Source: Thiomonas sp. (GTDB taxonomy: Bacteria; Pseudomonadota; Gammaproteobacteria; Burkholderiales; Burkholderiaceae_C). From it: a DNA stretch of 7,674 bases. A program made the translations under genes and the position numbers. Shown one piece after another: positions 1 through 6,753 of the stretch. How positions within the stretch are numbered: the first letter of the stretch is position 1; every line of letters begins with the position of its first letter. The notes beneath the pieces were generated by a model. It saw only the letters and a list, made by a program, of their open reading frames with translations. It did no database searches and was not told the origin of the DNA. Where the stretch lies: positions 1-7,674 of the forward strand of contig DAIDHU010000015.1 in the NCBI GenBank assembly GCA_027451915.1, in the 5' to 3' direction.

Positions 1-27
1 GGGCTGGGAAACGGATAGGGCGTTCAC
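1..27 (-). CDS. Possible first nine codons of the gene after the binding protein (partial)
   Basis: Reading leftward, a GTG at 27-25 opens a frame VNALSVSQP that runs off the window edge. A GGAG lies nine bases before the GTG, which is an acceptable ribosome binding site. Genes for FrcB-type binding proteins are normally followed by the membrane permease and ATPase of the same CUT2 importer, so a permease or ATPase start is expected about here. Nine codons are far too few to identify a product, and the true start may lie beyond the window. The call rests on the start signal and context only. Confidence 0.3.
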
Positions 28-43
28 GGCGATGGTCTCCGCA

Positions 44-59
44 CGGCGCCTGGGCGCCG
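44..59 (-). repeat. Short GC inverted repeat (CGGCGCC / GGCGCCG)
   Basis: Seven-base arms at 44-50 and 53-59 are exact reverse complements separated by two bases. As RNA this would fold with about five pairs and a six-base loop. It lies between the longer hairpin at 83-108 and the possible GTG start at 27. In DNA this GC-rich a short repeat of this kind can arise by chance, so a role is uncertain. Confidence 0.4.
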
Positions 60-82
60 GATGGTGGATCGGGTCGGCGTCG

Positions 83-108
83 CCCCGGGGCCCCGCAGGG
101 CCCCGGGG
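83..108 (-). repeat. Perfect 11-bp GC hairpin just after the binding-protein stop
   Basis: Arms CCCCGGGGCCC (83-93) and GGGCCCCGGGG (98-108) are exact reverse complements around a four-base loop. On the minus strand the hairpin begins eight bases after the stop codon of the binding-protein gene. No run of T follows it in the direction of transcription, so it does not look like a classical intrinsic terminator. Stem-loops behind binding-protein genes are known to protect the upstream mRNA and let the binding protein be made in excess over its permease. That role is inferred here. Confidence 0.75.
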
Positions 109-116
109 AGGCCAGC

Positions 117-1112
117 TCAGCGGTTACCCCAGCACATGCGCATGCCGAACTTGGTGCCGTGGCTCGCCACGCCGGCGATCGGCTTGTCGGTGATCAGGTT
201 CACGCCGGTGTTGTGATAGCCGGAGACCATCTTGCCCGTCTTGGCGTACTCCACGCCGGCCTTCACCCCGAGCGCGGCCATCTTCAGCGGATACTGCTGC
301 GCGGTGGCCGTGATGATGCCCTGCTGCACTTCCTCGACGCCCTTGCAGCCGCCGTCGATGGCCACGATGGCCACGCCCTTCTCGCGTCCGGCCTGCTTGA
401 GCGCCTGGTAGGCGCCCGCGGCGGCCGGCTCGTTGATGGCGTAGACCAGGTTGATGTTCGGGTTCTTCTGCAGGCAGTTCTGCATCGCGGTCTGGCCCTT
501 GGCCTGGTCGCCGTCGGAGTCGGCCATGCACACGATGTCGGAAGCCTTGGACAGCTCATTGCTCGATGCCGGAGCCGCCGCCAGGCCGAAGCCCTTCATG
601 AATCCGTTGTGACGCTGCGCGCCGACCGGACTGCCGGGGAACAGGTCGAGCGTGGCGATGACCGGCTTCTTGCCCTTCATGACCTTCGCCGCGTACTCGC
701 CGATGAGTTCCCCGGCCTGGTAGTTGTCGGTCGCGTACAGGGCGTTGACCGCGCTGGCGGGCTCGGTCGGGCTGTCCAGGGCGATGACCATGACGCCTTG
801 CTTGCGCACCTTCTGGATGGTCGGGACGATGGCCTTGGAGTCCCCCGGGGTGATCAGGATGGTCTTGGCCCCGGCGGCGGTCATGTTCTCCAGCGCGGTG
901 ACCTGGCTGGAGTTGTCGCCGTCGAAGCGACCCGAGGCGGTCAACAGCTTGGCCCCCAGCTTGGCGGCCTCCTGTTTCGCGCCCTTTTGCATGGTCACGA
1001 AGTAGGGGTTGGTGTCGGTCTTGGTGATCAGGCCGATCACCGGCTCGGCGGCCTGGCTGGCGCCGGCGGCGCCGGCAAGGACCGCGACCAGCGCGGCAAG
1101 GCGGTATTTCAT
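117..1112 (-). CDS. frcB: Periplasmic sugar-binding protein of an ABC importer, FrcB type
   Basis: This 331-residue protein is the substrate-binding subunit of a CUT2-type sugar importer (Peripla_BP_4 family). It starts MKYRLAALVAV, a typical Sec signal: basic start, hydrophobic stretch 4-16, and likely cleavage after residue 21 or 22 (SQA/AEP). The mature protein opens VIGLITKTDTNPYF and carries DGDN (64-67), ITPGDSKAIVP (87-97), LDSPTEP (112-118), INEPAAAGAY (226-235), DGGC (253-256) and a C-terminal CWG. These resemble the fructose-binding FrcB group as I recall it. Cysteines 195, 213, 256 and 327 could form disulfides in the periplasm. The ATG at 1112 is chosen because GAGGAG sits seven bases before it; an upstream GTG at 1205 would bury the signal peptide. 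Permease and ATPase partners are not in view and should lie to the left. Substrate could be fructose, another hexose or a pentose. Confidence 0.9.
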   Translation of the reverse strand: MKYRLAALVAVLAGAAGASQAAEPVIGLITKTDTNPYFVTMQKGAKQEAAKLGAKLLTASGRFDGDNSSQVTALENMTAAGAKTILITPGDSKAIVPTIQKVRKQGVMVIALDSPTEPASAVNALYATDNYQAGELIGEYAAKVMKGKKPVIATLDLFPGSPVGAQRHNGFMKGFGLAAAPASSNELSKASDIVCMADSDGDQAKGQTAMQNCLQKNPNINLVYAINEPAAAGAYQALKQAGREKGVAIVAIDGGCKGVEEVQQGIITATAQQYPLKMAALGVKAGVEYAKTGKMVSGYHNTGVNLITDKPIAGVASHGTKFGMRMCWGNR

Positions 1113-1119
1113 GGTTTGT

Positions 1120-1125
1120 CTCCTC
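1120..1125 (-). promoter_or_regulatory. Ribosome binding site of the binding-protein gene
   Basis: On the minus strand GAGGAG is followed by seven bases and then ATG at 1112. It is the strongest ribosome binding site for an accepted gene in this window, fits a highly made periplasmic protein, and decides the start in favour of the signal-peptide form. Confidence 0.8.
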
Positions 1126-1165
1126 GTGCTCAGGGCTTGTGGAATGGTGTGCCTGGGAACTGCTG

Positions 1166-1181
1166 GCACTGGCGTCAGTGC
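1166..1181 (-). repeat. 6-bp stem-loop in the leader of the binding-protein gene
   Basis: GCACTG (1166-1171) and CAGTGC (1176-1181) pair exactly around a four-base loop. It directly abuts the larger hairpin at 1182-1211, so two stem-loops are stacked in the presumed untranslated leader. Function is unknown; it may be chance or part of a structured leader. Confidence 0.5.
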
Positions 1182-1211
1182 TCCCGGATGCGCTCGTGGC
1201 CGCATCCGGGA
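1182..1211 (-). repeat. Perfect 11-bp stem-loop near the presumed mRNA 5' end
   Basis: Arms TCCCGGATGCG (1182-1192) and CGCATCCGGGA (1201-1211) are exact reverse complements with an eight-base loop. It lies 69 bases before the binding-protein ATG and no T-run follows. If the promoter proposed at 1220-1248 is right, transcription starts within a few bases of the stem, making this a 5'-terminal hairpin of the kind that slows mRNA decay. It could instead end read-through from the oxygenase gene, although it lacks a U-tract. Confidence 0.7.
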
Positions 1212-1219
1212 ACGACGCC

Positions 1220-1248
1220 ATTGTTGCCCTCCGCATTAAATAAATCAA
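1220..1248 (-). promoter_or_regulatory. Candidate sigma70-like promoter for the binding-protein gene
   Basis: Read leftward, TTGATT (1248-1243) and AACAAT (1225-1220) match four of six bases each of the -35 and -10 consensus and are 17 bases apart. The stretch 1233-1260 is clearly richer in A and T than its surroundings. The start of transcription would be near 1213, giving a leader of about 100 bases. Matches are moderate, so other promoters nearby are possible. Confidence 0.45.
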
Positions 1249-1252
1249 TGCG
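1232..1252. promoter_or_regulatory. Inverted repeat CGCATT-N9-AATGCG, candidate operator
   Basis: Six-base arms at 1232-1237 and 1247-1252 are exact reverse complements with an A/T-rich nine-base centre. The repeat overlaps the proposed -35 box of the binding-protein gene, where a regulator could block or assist polymerase. Its total length of 21 bases fits a dimeric repressor. The protein that binds it is not evident from the window. Confidence 0.45.
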
Positions 1253-1291
1253 ATGTACAAATGGAAAACCCGCACGGGACAAACCCTAGGT

Positions 1292-2566
1292 TCATGCCCT
1301 TCTGACCTTCGTCTCGGGCTGCGCGTCGCGCCCGATCTGCTCGCGCCCCAGAGGGCTGAGCATGTCCACCCCGGCGCGTCCCACGAAATTCGTCTCGAAG
1401 TCATCCGCCGGGAAATCCGGCGGGCTGCGCCCTTCCAGGAAAGCCGGCAGCTGGCGCTGCAGGTAGGCATCGTTCTTGGCGCAACCCGGCGTGGCGGCGA
1501 TGTACATGACATTGCTGTAGCCTGTTCCCCGGTGGGCATCCTCCACCGCGTGGATCACATCGCAGTGCCAGAACACGGCGTCTCCGGGCTCCATCAGCGG
1601 AATCGAGGAAAGCGCATCGAACAGCGGCGCATGCCAGCGCGCATCGATGGACAGCGCCCGCCCCGGCAGCGCGCCGCACAGGTCGTCCTCGGGCACGTCA
1701 TCCTGCAGCGCGCGCAGCAGGATGTAGGCCATGGCGTTGGCGATGGGCACCAGCTGCAGGGTGCCGTCGCCCGGCCCCTGGCGGGTCAGCGCGGTCCAGC
1801 CCTGGAAGGTGCGGAACATCGAGCACACGGCGGGCGAGGCGACCTCGCGCACCTCGGGGCGCCAGGCGGCGTCGAAGGGGTCGTACTGCCGCCAGTTCCC
1901 GTCGAACACATGCCGGTAGACCTGGCGGAAGTTGTCGTCGATCCAGCGCTCGACCGAGCCGCCATCGCAATGCGGCGACAGGCCCAGGGAGTCCGATCCC
2001 GGCGGACGCCGGCGCAGCCGGTCGGCGTAGGCGGGTACGCGTTCGGGATCGAAGTGCTGGCGACCCTCGCTGTGGCTGCGCCACAGCCGGTTGAGGAACA
2101 CGCGCGTGGCGCTCAGCTCGGGGGACTGGCGCGCCTGCACCTGCGGGCGCGACCACTACACGCCATAGATCTGGGGCTTGCTCGAGGCCAGTTGCCCGAA
2201 GTACTTGTCCTCCGCGCGGTGGGCCAGGCGGGCGTCCAGGTCGTTGCGCAGCACGTAGTCGGCGATCTCGGCATCCCAGGCCTGCGCCGTCGCGGGATCG
2301 AACACGCGGCGGATCACGCAGGCGCCGCGCTTGCGTACCGCCCGGGCCTGTTCCTCGCTCACCCGGCCCTGCGCGATGTCCGCGTAGGCGATCTCGGGAA
2401 TCACCGGGCGCCCCTGGCGCCGCAGCTCGGCGATGTCCGCCGCCTGCTCGCGCATGTCGGCCTCGAGTTGCGCGAACACCCGCGCATGGTCGGGAAGCTG
2501 CTCGCGCAGGCGCTTTTTCACGCCACGGATGGTGGCGGGCAGGTCGTCGATCTGCAGTGCGGTCAT
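1292..2566 (-). pseudogene. ybiU: DUF1479/YbiU-type putative 2-oxoglutarate oxygenase, interrupted by one amber codon
   Basis: The frame from ATG 2566 to TGA 1292 spans 424 sense positions, close to E. coli YbiU (about 421). It is continuous except for TAG at codon 137 (2158-2156). Both sides resemble the family: the first part has DIAQGRVSEEQARAVRKRG and SKPQIYGV; the second has WSRPQVQARQS, FLNRLW, FRTFQGWTAL, DDVPEDDLCG and WHCDVIH. As I recall YbiU, the TAG falls where it has Tyr of IYWSQ, so a single base change explains it. The double-stranded beta-helix iron site is kept beyond the stop: H199 and D201 (HCD), distal His 339 or 334, and R346 as possible 2-oxoglutarate ligand. The substrate of this family is unknown to me. 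The start has GGAG six bases upstream. A GTG at 2140 could restart a 282-residue C-terminal piece that keeps all metal ligands. Natural pseudogene, amber suppression and a sequencing error remain open. Confidence 0.85.
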
Positions 2567-2593
2567 GGTCGTCTCCAGGAAGTGGAATGTGTG

Positions 2594-2650
2594 ATCCGGC
2601 GATGGCCGCAGCATAGGGGCTGGCAATCCGGCGAAGTGATAGGATCCGGC
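2594..2650. promoter_or_regulatory. Three ATCCGGC repeats in the divergent control region
   Basis: ATCCGGC occurs at 2594-2600, 2626-2632 and 2644-2650, all in the same orientation, spaced 32 and then 18 bases. They lie in the 106-bp gap between the oxygenase gene and the divergent AraC-family regulator, a classic place for AraC-type direct-repeat sites. Flanking bases are partly shared (GATCCGGCGAT, AATCCGGCGAA, GATCCGGCCAT). I see no convincing -35/-10 pair for either gene here, which would fit activator-dependent promoters. Binding is inferred. Confidence 0.4.
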
Positions 2651-2672
2651 CATTCTTGCTGCGTATTCCGCC

Positions 2673-3653
2673 ATGAAACCCGCTTATGAACATGTGGAAT
2701 TCGGCGAGCATTCCTCGGTGCGCATCTACCACCGGCGCCTGCCGCGCATTCCCTTCGAGTGGCACCATCACCCGGAATACGAACTCACGCTGACCCTCAA
2801 CAGCCACGGCAGGCGGTACATCGGCGATTCGGTGGCGGAGTACGGCTCCGACGACCTGGTGCTCGTGCCCCCGGATCTGGCCCATACCTGGTCCTCCAAC
2901 CGCTCCCTCGACCCCGCGCAGCCGCAGGTGGCCATCGTGCTGTGGTTCGACGGCGCCTGGGCACGCCGCCTGGCCGATTGCTGCCCCGAATACGAGGCGC
3001 TGCACCGGCTGCTGCGCCGCGGGGCCTGCGGCCTGTGCTTTCCCCAGTCCGAGGCGCAGGCCATGCGCGAGCGGCTCCCCGACTTGCTCGCGCCGCAGCC
3101 GCGCAGGCGCCTGGGGGCCGCGCTGGACCTGCTGTGCCGGCTCGCGGACGCCCCGGCCCAGGCGCTGGCCTCCCCAGGCGCCTTCGCCGGCCCCGCCGGC
3201 GCCGGGGCGGCCACGGGCCATGAGCCCGAGCGCATCAACCGTGTGCTCGCGCTGATGGAATCGCGCCTGGCCGAACCTCTGCGCATCGCGGACCTGTGCG
3301 CGGCCGCGCATTGGTCCCCGCGCAGCCTGCACCGTTACTTCCTGCAGCACCTGGGCGAAAGCGTGGGCCAGCACCTCACGCGCCTGCGCATCGGCCGCGC
3401 CTGCCGCCTGCTGGCCGACACCCGGCTGCCCGTCTCGGAGGTGGCCGTGCGCTCCGGCTTTGGCAACCTGGCCCATTTCAACCGCCAGTTCAAGGCCGCG
3501 CGCCAGACCACGCCCAGCGCCTACCGCAGACAGTTCGCGCAGCAGACGGGCGAGCAGGCCCTGGCGGACGAGGCCTCGACGCTGGACCAGCGCCCGCCGT
3601 CGCTGCGCCGCGCCACCCGGCGCCGCGCCATCCCCGCGCCCGCCGGGGACTGA
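2673..3653 (+). CDS. AraC-family transcriptional regulator with N-terminal cupin sensor
   Basis: This 326-residue cytoplasmic protein has an N-terminal cupin domain (about 1-95) with the histidine-rich HHHPEYELTL at 31-40 and VPPDLAHTW at 66-73, as in AraC/RhaS-like sugar sensors. A helical middle part and an Ala/Gly/Pro linker (about 165-183) lead to a standard two-helix-turn-helix domain: first near 203-222 (RIADLCAAAHWSPRSLHRYF) and second near 253-272 (PVSEVAVRSGFGNLAHFNRQ), ending in TTPSAYRR. A basic, proline-rich tail of about 35 residues follows and is not part of the domain. The gene is divergent from the YbiU-type gene, so it probably controls that gene and perhaps itself; it may also act on the dehydratase operon 127 bases downstream. 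The ligand is probably a sugar or sugar acid, by context only. ATG 2673 lacks a clear ribosome binding site, but the protein begins at the usual place for this family. Confidence 0.92.
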   Translation: MKPAYEHVEFGEHSSVRIYHRRLPRIPFEWHHHPEYELTLTLNSHGRRYIGDSVAEYGSDDLVLVPPDLAHTWSSNRSLDPAQPQVAIVLWFDGAWARRLADCCPEYEALHRLLRRGACGLCFPQSEAQAMRERLPDLLAPQPRRRLGAALDLLCRLADAPAQALASPGAFAGPAGAGAATGHEPERINRVLALMESRLAEPLRIADLCAAAHWSPRSLHRYFLQHLGESVGQHLTRLRIGRACRLLADTRLPVSEVAVRSGFGNLAHFNRQFKAARQTTPSAYRRQFAQQTGEQALADEASTLDQRPPSLRRATRRRAIPAPAGD

Positions 3654-3656
3654 GCG

Positions 3657-3677
3657 CGCGGCGGCGGCCTCGCCGCG
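3657..3677 (+). repeat. GC inverted repeat after the regulator gene
   Basis: Just after the TGA, CGCGGCG (3657-3663) can pair with CGCCGCG (3671-3677); an overlapping fold pairs 3661-3666 with 3671-3676. There is no T-run behind it, so at best it is a weak or non-classical terminator separating the regulator from the dehydratase operon. In a GC-rich stretch of CGG repeats this may be coincidence. Confidence 0.3.
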
Positions 3678-3709
3678 GCGTCGAACCCGGACTCAGGGAT
3701 ACCTCGGAG

Positions 3710-3738
3710 TTGGTCGCGCACGAGTTTATTTGTATGAT
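3710..3738 (+). promoter_or_regulatory. Promoter of the dehydratase operon
   Basis: TTGGTC (3710-3715) and TATGAT (3733-3738) are separated by exactly 17 bases; the -10 matches five of six consensus positions, the -35 the key TTG. The stretch is markedly A/T-rich within a GC-rich region. Transcription would start near 3745, leaving a leader of about 35 bases before ATG 3781. This is the best promoter candidate in the window. Confidence 0.6.
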
Positions 3739-3752
3739 GATTCCAAATCATC
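3736..3752. promoter_or_regulatory. Perfect 17-bp operator-like palindrome over the -10 and start site
   Basis: GATGATT (3736-3742) and AATCATC (3746-3752) are exact reverse complements around CCA. The element overlaps the end of the -10 box and the expected transcription start, where a bound repressor would block initiation. It does not resemble the ATCCGGC repeats upstream of the AraC-type gene, so a different repressor (for example GntR, IclR or LacI family, encoded elsewhere) is more likely to bind it. The regulator's identity is unknown. Confidence 0.6.
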
Positions 3753-3780
3753 CACCCGAACCCGTGCGCCAAGCTCCACC

Positions 3781-5511
3781 ATGTCGTCCTCCACCCCGAA
3801 AAAGCGACGTTCCCAAGCCTGGTTCGAAGGCCGCAGCAAGGACAATTTCATCCATCGCAGCTGGATGAAGAGCGAAGGCCTTCCCGACGACAGCTTCGAC
3901 GGCCGACCGGTGATCGGCATCTGCAACACCTGGAGCGACCTGACCCCCTGCAACCACCACTTCCGCGAGCTGGCCGAACGGGTGCGCCATGGCGTGCTGC
4001 AGGCCGGAGGCCTGCCTCTGGAATTCCCGGTCAGCTCCCTGGGCGAGACCCTGATGCGCCCCACGGCCATGCTGTTCCGCAACCTGGCCAGCATGGACGT
4101 CGAAGAGGCGCTGCGGGCGCACCCCCTGGACGGCGTGGTGCTGCTGGCCGGCTGCGACAAGACCACCCCGGCCACACTGATGGGAGCGGCCAGCGTGAAC
4201 CTGCCGACCATCGTGGTCTCCGGCGGCGCCATGCTCAACGGGCGATTCCGCGGCCAGGCCATCGGCTCCGGCACCCATGTCTGGAAATTCGCCGAGGCGG
4301 TCGCCGCCGGCACCATGAGCGAGCAGGAGTTCATGCAGGCCGAGCGCTGCATGTCCCGCTCCAGCGGAGTGTGCATGACCATGGGCACCGCCTCGACCAT
4401 GGCCTGCCTGGTCGAGGCCCTGGGCATCGCCCTGCCGGACAACGCCGCGATTCCCGCGGTGGACGCACGGCGCTTCGAGCTCGCGCAGCGCGCCGGCCGG
4501 CGCATCGTGGAACTCGTGCTCGAGGACGTGCGGCCCTCGCGCATCCTGACCCGCCAGGCTTTCGAGAACGCCATCCGCGTGTGCGGGGCCATCGGCGGGT
4601 CGACGAACGCGGTGATCCACCTTCTGGCCATCGCCGGGCGCGTGGGCGTGCCGCTGAGCCTGGACGATTGGGATCGCCTCGGACGCGAGGTGCCGACCAT
4701 CGTCGACCTCATGCCCTCGGGGCGTTTCCTGATGGAGGACTTCTACTACGCCGGGGGATTGCCCGTGGTGCTGCGCCGGCTGCTCGAAGCCGGACTGCTG
4801 CACGGCCAGGCCCCCAGCGTGGCCGGCGGCACGCTGGCCGACCATGTGGCGCAGGCGCAATGCCACGACGAGCAGGTGATCCGCCCGCTGGCGCAGCCCC
4901 TGGTCGAGCAGGGGGGCATTGCCGTGCTGCGGGGCAATCTGGCGCCCGACGGCGCCGTGCTCAAGCCCTCGGCGGCCACGCCGCGATTGTTGCGGCACAC
5001 CGGGCGCGCCGTGGTGTTCGAGTCCATCGAGGACTACAAGGCGCGCATCGCCGACCCCGATCTCGACGTCGACGCCAACTCGGTGCTGGTGCTCAAGAAT
5101 TGCGGGCCCCGCGGCTACCCCGGCATGGCCGAGGTGGGCAACATGGGGCTGCCGCCCAAGCTGCTGCGCCAGGGCGTCACCGACATGGTGCGCATCTCGG
5201 ACGCGCGCATGAGCGGCACGGCCTTCGGCACCGTGGTGCTGCACACCGCTCCGGAGGCCGCGGCCGGCGGTCCGCTGGCTCTCGTGCGCGACGGCGACCT
5301 CATCGAGCTCGACGTGGATGCGCGGCGCCTGCAACTGCTGGTGGACGACGCCGAGCTGCAGCGCCGGCGCGCCGCATGGTCCCCGCCGCCGCTGCCGGAC
5401 TCGGGCTACGTGCGCCTGTACGTGCGCCACGTGCAGCAGGCCAACCTGGGCGCGGACCTGGACTTCCTCACCGGCTGCCGCGGCGACGCGGTGCCTCGCG
5501 AATCCCACTGA
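3781..5511 (+). CDS. IlvD/EDD-family sugar-acid dehydratase, probably L-arabonate dehydratase
   Basis: The 576-residue product should dehydrate an aldonate to a 2-keto-3-deoxy acid in a cytoplasmic non-phosphorylative sugar pathway. The RSQAWFEGRSKDNFIHRSWM start and overall length fit the L-arabonate (L-arabinonate) dehydratase branch. Iron-sulfur cysteines are visible at C57 (TPC), C125 (GCDKTTP) and C198 (GVCMTMGTAST). D126 and K127 are the expected magnesium and carbamylated-lysine positions, E451 is a further metal ligand, and S478 in DARMSGT is the expected catalytic serine. As I recall the Rhizobium enzyme (Cys59, Cys127, Cys200, Ser480), numbering differs by a constant two. D-galactonate, D-fuconate or D-xylonate are alternative substrates; dihydroxy-acid dehydratase (IlvD proper) is less likely. 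ATG 3781 is the only start near the conserved N-terminus, but it has almost no ribosome binding site. First gene of the operon; the ATPase follows after 57 bases. Confidence 0.9.
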   Translation: MSSSTPKKRRSQAWFEGRSKDNFIHRSWMKSEGLPDDSFDGRPVIGICNTWSDLTPCNHHFRELAERVRHGVLQAGGLPLEFPVSSLGETLMRPTAMLFRNLASMDVEEALRAHPLDGVVLLAGCDKTTPATLMGAASVNLPTIVVSGGAMLNGRFRGQAIGSGTHVWKFAEAVAAGTMSEQEFMQAERCMSRSSGVCMTMGTASTMACLVEALGIALPDNAAIPAVDARRFELAQRAGRRIVELVLEDVRPSRILTRQAFENAIRVCGAIGGSTNAVIHLLAIAGRVGVPLSLDDWDRLGREVPTIVDLMPSGRFLMEDFYYAGGLPVVLRRLLEAGLLHGQAPSVAGGTLADHVAQAQCHDEQVIRPLAQPLVEQGGIAVLRGNLAPDGAVLKPSAATPRLLRHTGRAVVFESIEDYKARIADPDLDVDANSVLVLKNCGPRGYPGMAEVGNMGLPPKLLRQGVTDMVRISDARMSGTAFGTVVLHTAPEAAAGGPLALVRDGDLIELDVDARRLQLLVDDAELQRRRAAWSPPPLPDSGYVRLYVRHVQQANLGADLDFLTGCRGDAVPRESH

Positions 5512-5533
5512 GCCCGCCCCTCATTCCACCCAC

Positions 5534-5553
5534 CCCCGCGCCGCGGCGCGGGG
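5534..5553 (+). repeat. Perfect 20-bp GC palindrome between dehydratase and ATPase genes
   Basis: The ten bases 5534-5543 (CCCCGCGCCG) are exactly complementary to 5544-5553, so the RNA would fold into an eight-pair stem with a four-base CGCG loop. It starts 22 bases after the dehydratase stop and ends 15 bases before the ATPase start. No T-run follows, so full termination is unlikely. Partial termination, mRNA processing or protection of the upstream message, lowering ATPase relative to dehydratase, are plausible. As DNA it could also be a protein-binding site. Confidence 0.7.
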
Positions 5554-5568
5554 ATACCCGGACCGATC

Positions 5569-6729
<1,161 letters not shown>

Positions 6730-6753
6730 GCCGAGGACACAGGAAAAGCCGCC

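Noticed and set aside
1113..1205. N-terminal extension of the binding protein from a GTG at 1205
   Set aside because: It would put 31 Pro/Arg-rich residues before a clean signal peptide, while GAGGAG marks the ATG at 1112.
556..1221. ATG at 1221-1219 (minus) with a strong GGAGG six bases before it, opening a 221-codon frame
   Set aside because: The frame runs out of register through the well-supported binding-protein gene to 556 and gives low-complexity then Arg-rich sequence. The leader portion is Ala/Ser/Thr/His-rich without any domain. It is most likely a shadow, although the ribosome-binding-like sequence is striking.
159..1289. Long plus-strand open frame opposite the binding-protein gene
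   Set aside because: It is an antisense shadow; composition is Gly/Leu/Arg/His-rich with no recognisable domain, and the minus strand encodes a full FrcB-type protein.
2567..2674. N-terminal extension of the YbiU-type protein to a start at 2674
   Set aside because: It would overlap the divergent regulator's start. The family begins near MTALQ and a GGAG site supports ATG 2566.
3165..3225. GC-rich self-complementary stretch in the regulator gene
   Set aside because: It encodes the Ala/Gly/Pro linker between sensor and DNA-binding domains, and its complementarity follows from the repeated GCC/GGC codons.
3460..3780. Upstream extension of the dehydratase frame into the regulator gene
   Set aside because: The extension overlaps the regulator's DNA-binding domain coding region, includes the promoter and palindrome, and is Arg/Pro-rich with no homology; the enzyme's own N-terminus starts at ATG 3781.
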